This document shows positions 10,872-22,317 of a stretch of DNA of 64,000 nucleotides, one piece after another. The translations under genes and the position numbers were made by a program. The DNA is from Tachypleus tridentatus. Taxonomy: Eukaryota > Arthropoda > Merostomata > Xiphosura > Limulidae. The first letter of the stretch is position 1. Every line of letters begins with the position of its first letter. Where the stretch lies: assembly GCF_004210375.1 (NCBI RefSeq), contig NC_134834.1:93004170-93068169 (forward strand), in the 5' to 3' direction. The notes under the pieces are model-generated. The model ran no database searches. It had not been told where the DNA came from and saw only the letters and a list, made by a program, of their open reading frames with translations.

Positions 10872-11674
10872 ATTTTTGTTAATTTGTTCTTAATTTTTTA
10901 AAGGCGAATGTATGGTTTTAATACACATTTGTGGAACAAGGGCATTTGTTACAAATAAACGGCAGGGTAAGAAAAGCAAGGAGCTTAGGGGCATTGAACT
11001 TTAGCACAAGAGGGACGCGAAGCTTATTTTATTGACCTCTGATAATAAATCTTGAGAACTGAAACCAAAAGTTAGTTTCTTAAAATAAAGTAAATGAAAT
11101 TTTGAAGAGAAGTCCACAAAAATATATAAACTATATGTACTTCCGCAGAGTCCCCGAAAATGTATTATTTCAAAATTAATAACATTAAAATCAAGAGCAA
11201 CAAATATTTTGATTTACTGATTTTGAAGTTTGTAATGTCATTCTGTGTTGCAGCCTTCATTGTGCATAATTTTTCTCGTGATTCATAGCACAGCACGTTT
11301 TACTGACATCGTGACAGTAAAAACGCTAAACGTCCCTTGTGTAATGTCATTTTAGTGTCTACTGACTGACTGACAGACAGACAGACAACACAATAATGTA
11401 TAATATTGCGAGTGATTAAAAGAAGTGACCCCTTTGAGCCCGTTTCGGGAGAATTATAAGCATGGAGTACATAAATATCAGAGAGATATTTTTTTAAAGA
11501 TTAAATGGTCTTTGACATTTACTTATGTACAAGAACAACTTGAAGCATTTTAAGTAAGCCCTGTAATTCAGTTCGAAATAACAACTGAGACAAGACTGCC
11601 TAAAACCATTATATATATGAAACATGGGATTTTTTGTGGAATTTTTGTTAAGTACAAGTAATAATAACAAGCAA
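10872..11674. other. Intergenic with a small (TGAC/CAGA)n tract
   Basis: Unrecognised AT-rich DNA. At 11361-11388 there is a short tetranucleotide tract, CTGACTGACTGA followed by CAGACAGACAGA. Nothing else stands out. Confidence 0.55.
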
Positions 11675-11940
11675 TTATTTACTTATGTAATATAATTTTG
11701 CCCCAAATAACTTATATCTACTGACTTCTGTACAAGTGGTGATGGTTGACCTTGTTAATTTACTATCAGTTAGTGTAATATACTTTTACTCTAAACTGTT
11801 TACATGTGCTTACTTCCCTACAAGTATTGCAGGTTAGAAATGTCAATTTACTATCAGTTTATGTAATATAATTTTACTTGAAATCAGTTTACATCTATTT
11901 ACTTTCATACAAACGTTTCTGGTTGGTCATATAACTTTAA
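11675..11940. repeat. Degenerate ~90-bp tandem repeat, 3 copies
   Basis: TTTACTATCAGTTTATGTAATATAATTTTACT followed by a TTTACATCTATTTACTT block and TACAAGT...GGTTGACC recurs with starts near 11675, 11758 and 11848 (the first 20 bases are enough to spot each unit). Copies differ by about one base in five. Confidence 0.6.
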
Positions 11941-12236
11941 AAAGTGTTCATTTAAACGTCTGTCTAGATTTTATTGTGAATTCAAAAATTTTTTGCGTAT
12001 TCTTGGAGTTTATAAAGCCTCAAATATTCGATTAATATTTTTTAAAAAAAAACACCGTACATTTACTGCTGCTAACTGGGCAAGTAATGAAATATATTTG
12101 AATAGAGATCTGAATTTTAAAAAATGTGAAATATTTTGCCAAGATCTAGATTTAAATAATAAAAGTGGATAACTTTTAAACAATGAGTCGAAGTCTTATG
12201 AGTTACAAATTACATATGAGATTTCAAACAAGCAAT
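11941..12236. other. Intergenic, nothing recognised
   Basis: AT-rich sequence; no feature supported. Confidence 0.5.
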
Positions 12237-12516
12237 GGCCCGCCGTGGCCAAGCGTGTTAAGGCGTGCGACTCGTAATATGAGGGTCGCGGGTTCGCATC
12301 CCCGTCGCGCCAAACATGCTCGCCCTTTCAGCCGTGGGGGCGTTATAATGTGACGGTCAATCCCACTATTCGTTGGTAAAAGAGTAACCCAAGACTTGGC
12401 GGTGGGTGGTGATGACCAGCTGCTTTCCCTCTAGTCTTACACTGCTAAATTAGGGTCGGCTAGCACAGATAGCCCTCGAGTAGCTTTGTGCGAAATTAAA
12501 AAACAAACAAACAAAC
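12237..12516 (+). repeat. SINE-A, full-length copy
   Basis: Head GGCCCGCCGTGGCCAAGCGT, anticodon-loop region GACTCGTAATATGAGGGTCG, B box GGGTTCGCATCCCCG, body close to the window consensus, tail AAAAAACAAACAAACAAAC. Confidence 0.95.
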
Positions 12517-13582
12517 TTATACTTCAACAGATACCATAACGCTGGTATGAAGAGCCGTTTTTTTTTAGTTATACCCACCTCCGGAATACTTTGATCCGTG
12601 AACTTTCAACTTCGCCTCATAATACACTTCTGCTATCAATTATCGTTCATTAATTAATCAGACGAAACACTGTGAAAGGATTGCAAGCAAGCGTTGGGTA
12701 TTGAAAGCAGGTAACAGAAAATACCCTTACCGTCACGACTTTGGTCGCTACCTCTTCCTATAAAGTTACCCTGCCCAATACACAGTGTACACTATGTTTT
12801 AAGTATATACATATTGAGTTATTAAAGTTTATACAAAACGTTTGGTGAGGTAATAATGAAAGCTATAATAGTGTGTTACTTTATTAATAAATTGCGTGAA
12901 AGTTAGTATTCTTGTATTATTTATTAATAATACACCCCCAGACTTTTTAAGGTTCATAATCCGACAAAGGACGAGTACCTCAGCTTGTTGGTTATAAATG
13001 TATTAATAACGTTTGAACATTTCTTATTAAAATTATACTTATGGAGATTATTTAGAAATGCTAGCTTAGTATACAGTTTTATGATTACCCAAAATTTTCC
13101 AATTAATCGAACCTCTTGAGGTGTTATTGCGATTACAGTTGAAAATATCACTCTGTTGGTGTTCAAGTGATAATTCAATGGATTCCGGTCCTCATGGGTT
13201 TTACTTTATTGGTGTTTTGGTTTATGATGTTAAGTATTTTTAAACAGATTATTACACCAGACTGGATTTAGTAATGGATAAGTTAGTTGTTGTTTTTTTT
13301 AAATTATTTTAAATCTGATCTAAATGAATAACTTATTTTGATCAGGAATTCTTAATAATAAGAAGATGAGATCAAACGTCCACACAAATGGTCGTCATTT
13401 TCAGTGTTAACTGCTAACAGGTATAAACCTGAGTTTAACGCTTTATATTTTCATCTGTTTAAAAGTTATATCTAAAAATAAGACATTGGACTTCTTTTAA
13501 CAAGCTTAAATATCATTAAAGCTATTTATTGGGTTTTCGAGGCGCTATTCCCCTTTTGTAAATGTCCATAGTGACACCGGCG
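12517..13582. other. Intergenic, nothing recognised
   Basis: About 1.1 kb of AT-rich DNA. A 74-codon minus-strand frame at 12954-13178 has no motif and is not called. Confidence 0.5.
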
Positions 13583-13781
13583 GGCCCGGCATGGCCAAGC
13601 GTGTTGAGGTGTTCGAAACCCGGTCGCACCGAACATGCCCACCCTTTCAGCCGTGGGGGCGTTATAATGTGATGGTAAATCCCACTATTTGTTGGTAGAA
13701 GAGTAGCCCAAGAGAGACGGCTAGCACAGATAGCCCTCGAGTAGCTTTGTGCGAAATTCCAAAACAAACAAACAAGCAAAC
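13583..13781 (+). repeat. SINE-A with internal deletions
   Basis: The head starts GGCCCGGCATGGCCAAGCGT, but part of the anticodon arm is missing before the B box, and a block between CCCAAGAG and the 3' region (the GGCGGTGGGTGGTGATGAC to TTAGGG segment) is deleted. The tail is intact. Confidence 0.88.
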
Positions 13782-14085
13782 GCATCTGAATAAAACAAGT
13801 ATCAGGAAATGTGTTTAAATTTTCCACTTTTAGACGTTTAAATGTTCAATGAATTTTGCAGAAAATTGTTCTAAGCCAATGAAAAGGAATCGGAACGGTA
13901 CATTTTCAGAAGGACTATTTTGTTTTCAAATAATTTTGAAGTGAAACATGACAACCTAAACTAAAAGAAATGTTCATTTTAGGCCTTACTTAGTAAATAA
14001 AACCCACTCTATCAAGATCTACCCTCTTAAATATCTACACCGTGAAAGTTGGATTTTCATCAAGTAATCTTGTAGCTCATACATA
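13782..14085. other. Intergenic, downstream of cuticle gene 1
   Basis: No feature recognised between the SINE and the probable 3' end of the minus-strand cuticle gene. Confidence 0.5.
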
Positions 14086-14102
14086 AATGTCTACAAAACG
14101 TT

Positions 14103-14108
14103 TTTATT
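14103..14108 (-). terminator. Possible distal poly(A) signal of cuticle gene 1
   Basis: AATAAA on the minus strand about 310 nt after the stop codon. That distance matches the poly(A) signal of the paralogue at 57081, so it is the more likely functional site. Another AATAAA lies at 14386-14391, only 26 nt after the stop. Confidence 0.4.
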
Positions 14109-14385
14109 CGAAAACTGTATTTTTATCTTGTGGACATCAAATTATAATAATACACAAAATTTACAATACATTACAGTTAAAGCTCTAAATCAACTTGCCG
14201 TCGCAGAAGATGCTAACCAAATCTTATGAATAAATATATATACTAGTAAAAAGAAAGCACTTAAAAGTATCAAGCTATTAACATATTATCCAAAAGTTAC
14301 AGAAAGCTTACTGAAAAACATTAGACACATGTTACGTGTTTCGTATTCTGAGAAAGCCAAAAGCTTGCAAAATATTTATCTTCGA

Positions 14386-14391
14386 TTTATT
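14386..14391 (-). terminator. Possible proximal poly(A) signal of cuticle gene 1
   Basis: AATAAA on the minus strand, 26 nt downstream of the stop at 14417. It would give a very short 3' UTR; the signal at 14103 is an alternative. Confidence 0.35.
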
Positions 14392-14416
14392 CAAGGTGCC
14401 ACAAAATTGTATCAAA

Positions 14417-15880
14417 TTATTGCCAAGGTCCGCCAGATGGAACAACAACATATTTATGATGGCCACCACCAACATAACCCCCGTGTCCGTAAACTCCTCT
14501 GGATGGATGATAAGGCACGACAGGAGCAGAGGATTCGACCGTGACGTCAGCAGGGTTCTCACTCTTGGTTCCAGGCTCGTTGGTAATGACGTGAGCTCTG
14601 AATCCTTCGGGACCCGCAGTGTATTGGACATTTCTTTGGCGTCCATCGGCGTCAGAGAGTTGATAGGATCCGCTAACACTTCCGTATCCATCGCCAGATT
14701 CCTGGCGGGCACTAGCACCACCAATAGCGGGAGCAACATAGCTAAAAGAATAAGGTGTGGGAACTGAAGGATACACTGGTTGTTGGCCGTAGTAGCCTCT
14801 CTGTTCAGAAAAATAAACTCGTTTTGAGTTATTCGCTTCTAAATATTCTCTTGTCAATATCGTGACTGACCTATTTCATTACAAGGAATTTTTAAAAAGG
14901 CATCATTTATTATGTAAATAATAACATACACGTTCAAAAACACTACAAAATGTAACATTTTTTTAAAATGAAAGTGAAACGTTAGAGTTGGTATTTTTTC
15001 TTCACTAAGCTATCCTATCTGTTCTTTCGTCTCACTTCTTTTCAAAGTTGTCCTATTTATACTTTGGTGAGTTTTCTTCACTAACTTGTCCTATCTATAC
15101 TTTGGTGAGTTTTCTTCACTAACTTGTCCTATCTATACTTTGGTGAGTTTTCTTCACTAACTTGTCCTATCTATACTTTGGTGAGTTTTCTTCACTAACT
15201 TGTCCTATGTATATTTTGGTATTATTTATTATTTAAACTGTCCTATCTGTACTCTGGTATTGCTTCTTCTCAAAGCTGTGCTATCTGTACTTTGGTATTT
15301 TTCCTTCTCTAAACTGTTCTATCTTTATACTTTGGTACTATTTCATCACTAATTTGCCCTATCTGTATATTTGGTACTATTTTTTCACTAAATTGTCTGT
15401 ACTTTGGTATTTTTTCCTCCCCTTAGTTGGCTGTGTCTAATATTTAGGAAAGCTTTGTATTTTGACACTTTGTGCATGTAACAGTTTCCTCATATAAAGA
15501 TTCTAAGTTTTAGTAAAATAACGATGATGAACCACAAATAAATTTTATGAATTTCAACTGTTAACAAGTTTACTTTAACACTTCAAACCACGAGGTGAAC
15601 GTTTGTCACTACATTAACATTTAAAATAAAATAAAAAAATTTCTTCCTGCTATATAAGAGATAGTGGTACTAAAAGCATTATAATTTTACTTTCTTAAGT
15701 AACTAAAGATTTATATTTGTTTTCAGAGGGAGCGCTAAACATTTGGTTTTTCTTTAGTTCTTCTACGTCTGTTTGTTTTTTAATACACAGAATAGACAAA
15801 CATTTACAATTTTATCACGTGTTTTTCAAACTTAAGGTCACTATTGCATTTCAGATCTGATTAATATCAACTAGCATGAA

Positions 15881-15911
<31 letters not shown>

Positions 15912-16827
15912 GTTTTTCTATCAACAAGACATTAGGCCTGGTATAACCTAGTGATTAAGTCTTTCGACTCGCAATCTGAGAGTCATGAGTTTGAATCCCT
16001 TACCACCCAGCATGCTTGTTCTATATGATTGTTAACTGGGTTATAAAATATATTGGCTTACTAGATTACAGATGGACCACTAATGTGATGCGCGGACGAT
16101 CGAACAAAACAAAAACCACACTACTGCTCCAAAAAAGGGAATGTGTTAGAAGATGATTTAGTGGGCTTTAAAGGAAGGAATCTTTTATAAAATTATTCAA
16201 GTAGGTATAACAGTATTATATGAATGTCTTAGAGAAACGGGTATAGATTAATAGATTAATTGAAATATTAACAGAAACCAGGTTAACAAAACTTACCGCT
16301 AAGCCTCCTCCTACGCCACCAGCAAATGCTCCAGCATGTCCTCCATGGAAATAACCACCTGCAGCTACCAATCCTGTACCAGCCAATCCTCTGGCTCCTC
16401 CCCCGACAAATCTCCCTAATCCTCCTCCAGTAATAAATCTACCTGCGCCTCCTAATCCTGCACCAATGAATCCTCCTTCTGTTGCAGCAAAGAATGCCAA
16501 AATCACCAGAACCTAGATATGTAAATAAAGCAACAACTGTAAACACAAATAAAACCATATTGCGTTTTTAATTTACCACAAATAGTATTTCAGAAAGTGC
16601 TTAATAATAGTAATTTCTTTGACAGGTTAGTATATTTTCGTGAAATAATTAATGATTTACGAGAACAGTTTGAAAATTATTGCATTCATTTGAACGAAAT
16701 GGTAGCGAAATGCATCGTATCATTGGATTGACGGTGTGCTTTATTTTTCTAGATATGACGCGAATCGAAACTCAGACTTACATATAAATAAGTATTATAT
16801 ATACACATATATACTCACCTGAATCAT
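14417..16827 (-). CDS. Cuticle protein with chitin-binding domain, gene 1 (three coding exons)
   Basis: A secreted structural protein of the exoskeleton, predicted to bind chitin. Coding exons on the minus strand: 16827-16819 (M-I-Q), 16512-16297 and 14800-14417 including TAA. Splice sites are canonical: donors GTGAGT and GTAAGT, acceptors ATCTAG and GAACAG, both introns phase 0. The product is about 202 residues. Residues 1-15 form a hydrophobic signal peptide split by intron 1 (MIQ-VLVILAFFAATEG). Residues 18-75 are Gly/Ala-rich. Residues about 92-153 form the chitin-binding block (Chitin_bind_4/RR-like, chelicerate type) with PYSFSY, GDGYG, SYQLSDADGRQR, VQYTAGPEGFRAHV and TNEPGT. The tail is Gly/His/Tyr-rich and ends GGPWQ. 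No in-frame stop interrupts it. The start is set by the ATG 95 nt after a TATA box and by the matching structure of the paralogue at 54701. Intron 2 holds a 38-bp tandem repeat, a GT microsatellite and a SINE fragment. Exon boundaries are inferred from sequence signals, not transcripts. Confidence 0.9.
15000..15440. repeat. 38-bp tandem repeat in intron 2 of cuticle gene 1
   Basis: Unit GTGAGTTTTCTTCACTAACT + TGTCCTATCTATACTTTG. Four units around 15067-15215 are almost identical at a 38-bp spacing. The flanking units on both sides (TTCTTCTCAAAGCTGTGC..., TTTCATCACTAATTTGCCC...) are diverged, giving about 10 copies in all. Confidence 0.85.
15881..15908. repeat. (GT)14 microsatellite
   Basis: Uninterrupted GT dinucleotide tract inside intron 2 of cuticle gene 1. 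Confidence 0.95.
15935..16060 (+). repeat. SINE-A head, diverged fragment
   Basis: GGCCTGGTATAACCTAGTGA, TTCGACTCGCAATCTGAGAG, GTTTGAATCCCTTACC and CAGCATGCTTG resemble the SINE-A tRNA-like head; the body fades out after about 16060. It lies antisense in intron 2 of cuticle gene 1. Confidence 0.65.
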
Positions 16828-16971
16828 TCTAACTATTAAACAGACCTCGAGAAATGGGAAGTATGTATTAAAAGGATAGTTCGACGAAGCTGTTAGTTAC
16901 TTGATTTTGAGCAACTTTTATACTGACACGAACTGTGTTACTTTACTGACGTCACTCATAACAATCCAATG
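16828..16971 (-). promoter_or_regulatory. Promoter of cuticle gene 1
   Basis: On the minus strand, reading downstream: ATTGG (inverted CCAAT box, 16970-16966), TTATGAG (16961-16955), the palindrome TGACGTCA (16954-16947), then TATAAAAG at 16922-16915, 95 nt before the ATG. The start of TGACGTC is exactly 32 nt upstream of the start of the TATA box, as in the paralogue. TGACGTCA is the CREB/ATF-type consensus; which factor binds is unknown. Confidence 0.8.
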
Positions 16972-16984
16972 GGAGTTGTTCTAT

Positions 16985-18095
16985 CTTAAAGTAACGAAAA
17001 TACAATATCAAATTTCAGTCACGTAGGATACTTTCTGGTTTCCTCAAACAGCCTTGGTTCAAAATATCCCCTTCTTCCACATGAAGGGATGACGGTGGAA
17101 AAACTGCCCTAGTTTAGTATGTGTGATGAAAGACAAGTTGGAGGTATGAATAACCACATTTTACTGGTATTTAAGAATATGAACTTATGTGTCTTAGACA
17201 TTGAATCAACAACACTATGAGCTCACGTTCGTGACTTTTTCTTTATTGTAAACCTAACTTATTAAACTTTCCAGGTTAAACAAGAAAAACTAAAATTGTC
17301 GTTATTTCTACAGCAATCTTTCAATCTTTGGCAAAGGCTTAAAGACATTCGGGGAGGGGGGCAGATGACAAAAGTTCCAAACTATGTCATACAGTATACG
17401 AGTTTCACGACTTTAAATAAACTTAACTTATATAAGTTGTATAGATTATACGAGCCAAAGTCGTAACAATTTATGTTAGTAATTGACCTGACAAATATAC
17501 GTCTGATTCTAGTCTTTATTAATGGGTGTTTTTCTGATTTTCTTTAATCAGCCTAGATTTCTCTCGCAACACTAAATACACTGAAAAAATTACTTTGTTG
17601 AAGATATTATGATCAAAGACATACTTATAAAGATACATATCTTTTGCGTAGAGAATGCTCATATTAAAAAATTGACCCAATCAGATTCGAAGTTGTTAGT
17701 AATATTTTTTTTTGAAAAATTGTTCGATGTAACCGTAGTTTTAATGACCATATACATTTCAACTCTACAGAAGCATTTAACACGCTTTATTTGTAGTCAA
17801 TCTAAGATCATTTATCTACAAAGAAGCAATATATAAAAGGATTTTAACCTCAACTTGTGCTCTACTTTGTGCATTTCAATAATTTAAAAGTTCCATTTAC
17901 TAATCCTATGGGACAATCGCAGTAAATAATTCAGGTGCTAACAAAAAAAAACATCAAAAGAGGTAATTAAAAAGTGTGATATATGCAGGTTACTAAAGGT
18001 TTGCAAAATATAAAAGATACGGTGCACGTGCTGATTTCACCATATAACACGATATACTACACCTTTTGATTAATGATAAAATGGTAAAACATATA
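16985..18095. other. Upstream intergenic, nothing recognised
   Basis: About 1.1 kb of AT-rich DNA with a GGGGAGGGGGG run near 17351. The 75-codon plus-strand open frame at 17609 has no motif. Confidence 0.5.
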
Positions 18096-18099
18096 TTTT

Positions 18100-19312
18100 T
18101 ATATGGTCAGTATCTTATTGGTCAACATGTATAACATATCTTGTTGTGTAAATAATCACAATATTACTAATAAAAAGGTTTGGTGTATCTTACTGGTTAC
18201 TAAAACCTGGCGAAGTATATAGGAGATGTTATAGTAAGATATAGCCACTTCTCTCTTAAATTTGACAATATAACAAGATATGTTATACGTGATTATTACC
18301 TTGGTGGCATAATAAAATATGTTCTACATATTGATATGGCAAGATATGTTATATGTAATTATCACTTACAATCTTGGTGATATAACAAGATATGTTATAC
18401 GTGATTATTACCTTGGTGGCATAATAAAATATGTTCTACATATTGATATGGCAAGAGATGTTATATGTAATTATCACTTACAATCTTGGTGATATAACAA
18501 GATATGTTATACATGATTATCACTTATAGTTTTATAGATATAGCAAGATATACACAATTATAACTTATAGGTTTATAGATATAGCAAGGTATGTTATACA
18601 TATTGATATAACGATATATGTTATACATGATTATCACTTATAGTTTTATTGATATAACAATATATGTTATACATGATTATCACTTATAGTTTTATAGATA
18701 GAAAGATATGTTATACACGATTATAACTTATAGGTTTATAGATATAGCAAGATATGTTATACATATTGATATAACAATATATGTTATACATGATTATCGC
18801 TTATAGTTTTATTGATATAACAATATATGTTATACATGATTATCACTTATAGTTTTATAGATAGAAAGATATGTTATACACGATTATAACTTATAGGTTT
18901 ATAGATATAGCAAGATTTGTTATACATATTGATATAACAATATATGTTATACATGATATAGTTTTATTGATATAACAAGATATGTTATACATGATTATAA
19001 CTTATAGGTTTATAGATATAGCAAGATATGTTATACATATTGATATAACAATGTTATACAAGATTATCACTTAGAATTTTATTGATATAACAAGATATGT
19101 TATACATATTGATATAACAATATTATACATGATTATCACTTAGAGTTTTATTGATATAACAAGATATGTTATACATGATTATCACTTATAGGTTTATAGA
19201 TATAACAAGATATGTTATACATATTGATATAACAATGTTATACATGATTATCACTTAGAGTTTTATTGATATAACAAGATATATTATACATGATTATTAC
19301 GTACAACATTTA
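18100..19312. repeat. AT-rich tandem repeat with higher-order structure
   Basis: The basic motif is ATAACAAGATATGTTATAC followed by ATGATTATCACTTATAG and GTTTTATTGAT, about 45 bp. ATAACAnnATATGTTAT is itself nearly palindromic. At 18300-18500 the units form a 112-bp higher-order repeat (TTGGTGGC at 18301 and 18413). From 18601 the motif ACATATTGATATAAC recurs at 163-bp spacing (18601, 18764, 18927). Later copies vary in length. Confidence 0.88.
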
Positions 19313-19397
19313 TGACAAGTTTTGTTTTCCTCATTGATAAAATGTTTTCTTGCTCTTGGAAATCAAAATCACTTTCACAGAAAAAGCCAAAGTTAAA

Positions 19398-19527
19398 CAA
19401 TGACTCCACAGTGGCACAGCGGTATATCTGCGGCCTCGCGCTACTATAAACTGGGTTTTGATACCCGTGGTGGGTGGAGCACAGATAGTCCATTGAGTAG
19501 CTTTGTGCTTAATTCTAAACAAACAAA
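19398..19527 (+). repeat. SINE-B copy
   Basis: Head CACAGTGGCACAGCGGTATA and TGCGGCCTCGCGCTACTATA, B box GGTTTTGATACCCG, then GGTGGGTGGAGCACAGATAG and tail TGAGTAGCTTTGTGCTTAAT followed by TCTAAACAAACAAAAA. Confidence 0.88.
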
Positions 19528-19759
19528 AACCATTAAATACATTGTACATCTAAAGATAATCATTACTCAAGTAACTTTCAACGTTTCACAGAAAAATTAC
19601 GACACCACATTCTCAGAGTATTGGTACAGATGAAGTTTTGCAAACAGAAAACATAAGTAATTTCGTTTGGAATATGAAGACAAATATATTGCTGGAAATT
19701 TAATTTTTAAAAACGTACAATACATCGCGAAACTAAAAATAAATTATTTTATAACAGTT

Positions 19760-21240
19760 CCGTAGTAGGTCATATAATAATAGTGTTTTATTGCATTCCC
19801 ATAATAGGTCATATTAAACTTGCTTTTTTTTGACTTTGTCATATAAAATTATCAGTAACAGTCATATAAAAAATTCATCTCTCTCTATAAAATTATCTTC
19901 TCTCACAGTCCTACAGTAGTCATATAAAAATTATCATCTCTAACACTCCTAGAATAGATCTATAAAATTATCTTCTCTCACAGTCGTATTGTAGGTCATA
20001 TAATAATAGTGTTTTATTGCATTCCCATAATAGGTCATATTAAACTTGCTTTTTGACTGTCTTACAGTAAATCATATAAAAATTATCTTCTCTCACAGTC
20101 CTACAGTAGTCATATAAAAATTATCATCTCTAACACTCCTAGAGTAGGTCTATAAAATTATCTTCTCTCACAGTCGTATTGTAGGTCATATAAAAATTAT
20201 CTTCTCTCACACTCCTACGGTAGGTCATATAAAAATTATCTTCTCTCACAGTCCTAAAGTAGGCCATATAAAATTATCTTCTTTCACAATCCTTCGATAG
20301 GTTATATAAAAATTTTATTTCGTCATAATCCTGTTGTAGGTCAAAGAAATATTTTTTCTCACAGTCTAACTATTGGTCATACAAAAATTGTGTTTGTCAC
20401 GGTCTAGTAGGTCATATAGCAACTGTTTTTGTCACAGTTCGACAATAGGTCGTTTCAACTTGTATTCTGTTGCACTCCCAAAGTAAGCCACATCAAACTT
20501 ATCTTTTGTCATAGTTCTATAGTAGGTTATATAAAAATCTCCTTTTTTCACAGTTGTACAGTAAATCATAAAAATTGTATTTTTTCAAAGTCCTATAGTA
20601 CGTCAAACAATTTGTTTCTCACAGTAGGTCATATAAAAATTGTATTTTGTCGCAGTCCTGTAGTAAGTAATATAAAAATTGTATTTTGTCGCAGTCCTGT
20701 AGTAAGTCATATAAAAATTGTATTTTGTCGCAGTCCTGTAGTAAGTCATATAAAAATTGTATTTTGTCGCAGTCTTGTAGTAAGTAATATAAAAATTGAA
20801 TTTTGTCGCAGTCCTATAGTAGGTCATATAAAAACTGTATTTTGTCGCAGTCCCGTAGCAAGTCATATAAAAACTGTATTTTGTCGCAGTCCTGTAGTAA
20901 GTCATATAAAAATTGTATTTTGTCGCAGTCCTGTAGTAAGTCATGAAATTGTATTTTGTCGCAGTCCTTTAGTAAGTGACATAAAAACTGTATTTTGTCG
21001 CAGTCCTATAGTAGGTCATATAAAAACTGTATTTTGTCGCAGTCCTGTAGTAAGTCATGTAAAAACTGTATTTTGTCGCAGTCCCGTAGCAAGTCACATA
21101 AAAACTGTATTTTGTCGCAGTCCTGTAGTAAGTAATATAAAAATTGTATTTTGTTGTACTCTCATAGTAGGTCACATTAAACTTGTCTTTTCTCACAGTC
21201 CTGTACTAGGTTGTAAGAAAATTGGTTTTGTCACTTTCCT
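19760..21240. repeat. 39-bp tandem repeat array, about 38 copies
   Basis: Unit about GTAAGTCATATAAAAATTGT + ATTTTGTCGCAGTCCTGTA. Units in 20630-21150 are close to identical. The left part (19760-20430) holds diverged subtypes with ATTATCTTCTCTCACAGTCC or GTGTTTTATTGCATTCCCA. A block near 19765 is repeated near 19991. Because 39 is divisible by 3, a 313-codon plus-strand frame (20429-21370) and two minus-strand frames stay open, each a 13-residue repeat. I see no signal peptide, homology or codon signature, so these are not called as genes. Confidence 0.93.
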
Positions 21241-21603
21241 TGGTTTTGATACAAAAATTCTTTTATCGTTATCGTATAGTAGTTGCTATAAAAATTGTCT
21301 TTTTCCAAAGTGTTGTATGATAATTGGAACAAGTTCAATTCACTTTTTTTGTTGTTGTAGTTTATTGTGAATAATACCACTAAATAGTGAAGAAATGTCC
21401 ACGTAATTCTATGAAGTTTTCCTAAACTAGAAAAAACGTTTTCGTTTCAATGATGTTTTACTTCTGTTTTCGGTGTGACGATAAAGAGTAATTGCAAACT
21501 ACACACTATTAACATTCCCAGCAATCATTACCTTGGTCATATACTTTCTTATTTACGTATGTCATTGAAGCCATAACCAGAAATGAATTTTATAACTCTA
21601 TCC
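21241..21603. other. Intergenic, nothing recognised
   Basis: No feature supported beyond fading copies of the 39-bp repeat at its left edge. Confidence 0.5.
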
Positions 21604-21871
21604 GGCCCGGCATGGCCATGTGGTTAAGGCGCTCGACTTGTAACCTGAGAGTCGCGGGTCTGAATCCTTGTCACATTAAATATGCTCGCCCTTTCAGTCG
21701 TGGGGGCATTATAATGTTACAGTCAATCCCACTCTTCGTTAGTAAAAGAGTAGCTCAAGAGTTGGCGGTGGGTCGTGATGACTAGCTTCCTTTTCCTCTA
21801 GTCTTACACTGAAAAATTAGGGACAGATAGCCCTCGTTTAGTTTTGCGGGAAATTCAATAACAAACAAACT
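21604..21871 (+). repeat. SINE-A, full-length copy
   Basis: Starts GGCCCGGCATGGCCATGTGG; body complete with small losses near ACTGAAAAATTAGGGACAG; tail TTGCGGGAAATTCAATAACAAAC. Confidence 0.93.
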
Positions 21872-22317
21872 GTAACTATGCTTCCATTTTTTCTTATCGG
21901 TGCAGTTGAAACAACAAATAAAACATTTGATTTTTATCATTCACACACCACAAATGCGTTTAATAGTGTATAAAGTATTTTATTTTCTTATCCAGTGAAT
22001 ATAACGCTAGTACCTTAGCGACACTAATTAAACAAAATTTTTAAAAAACACCTTTATTAACGAAAAAATTAATATAGTTTATTATTTTACGTCCCCAATA
22101 ACAGGTGTACTCATTTTGAGGCACACAGCATGTAAAAAACAAACCCTGACCTATTTGAATTTTAAAAAGTTTAGTTGGTACAATCATTAGAAGTGCTGTT
22201 TCGAATTAACTTAAAATTATTCGGTATTTACTATGTAATTTCGAAATAGATTAAGTAATGTAATTTCGAAATAGATTAAGTCAACTGAACAAGCTTACTG
22301 GTGCTGACCTCTATTGC
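21872..22317. other. Intergenic with a short direct repeat
   Basis: Unrecognised AT-rich DNA. AGTAATGTAATTTCGAAATAGATTA-type sequence occurs twice in a row at 22230-22280. Confidence 0.5.

Noticed and set aside
14336-14767. 143-codon plus-strand open frame
   Set aside because: It lies antisense to the chitin-binding exon of cuticle gene 1; the same antisense opening occurs at 56353-56769 opposite gene 2, so it is a by-product of the coding strand's codon use.
20429-21370. 313-codon frame made of 13-residue repeats
   Set aside because: Product of a 39-bp tandem repeat with period divisible by three; minus-strand frames are equally open and no coding signature is visible.
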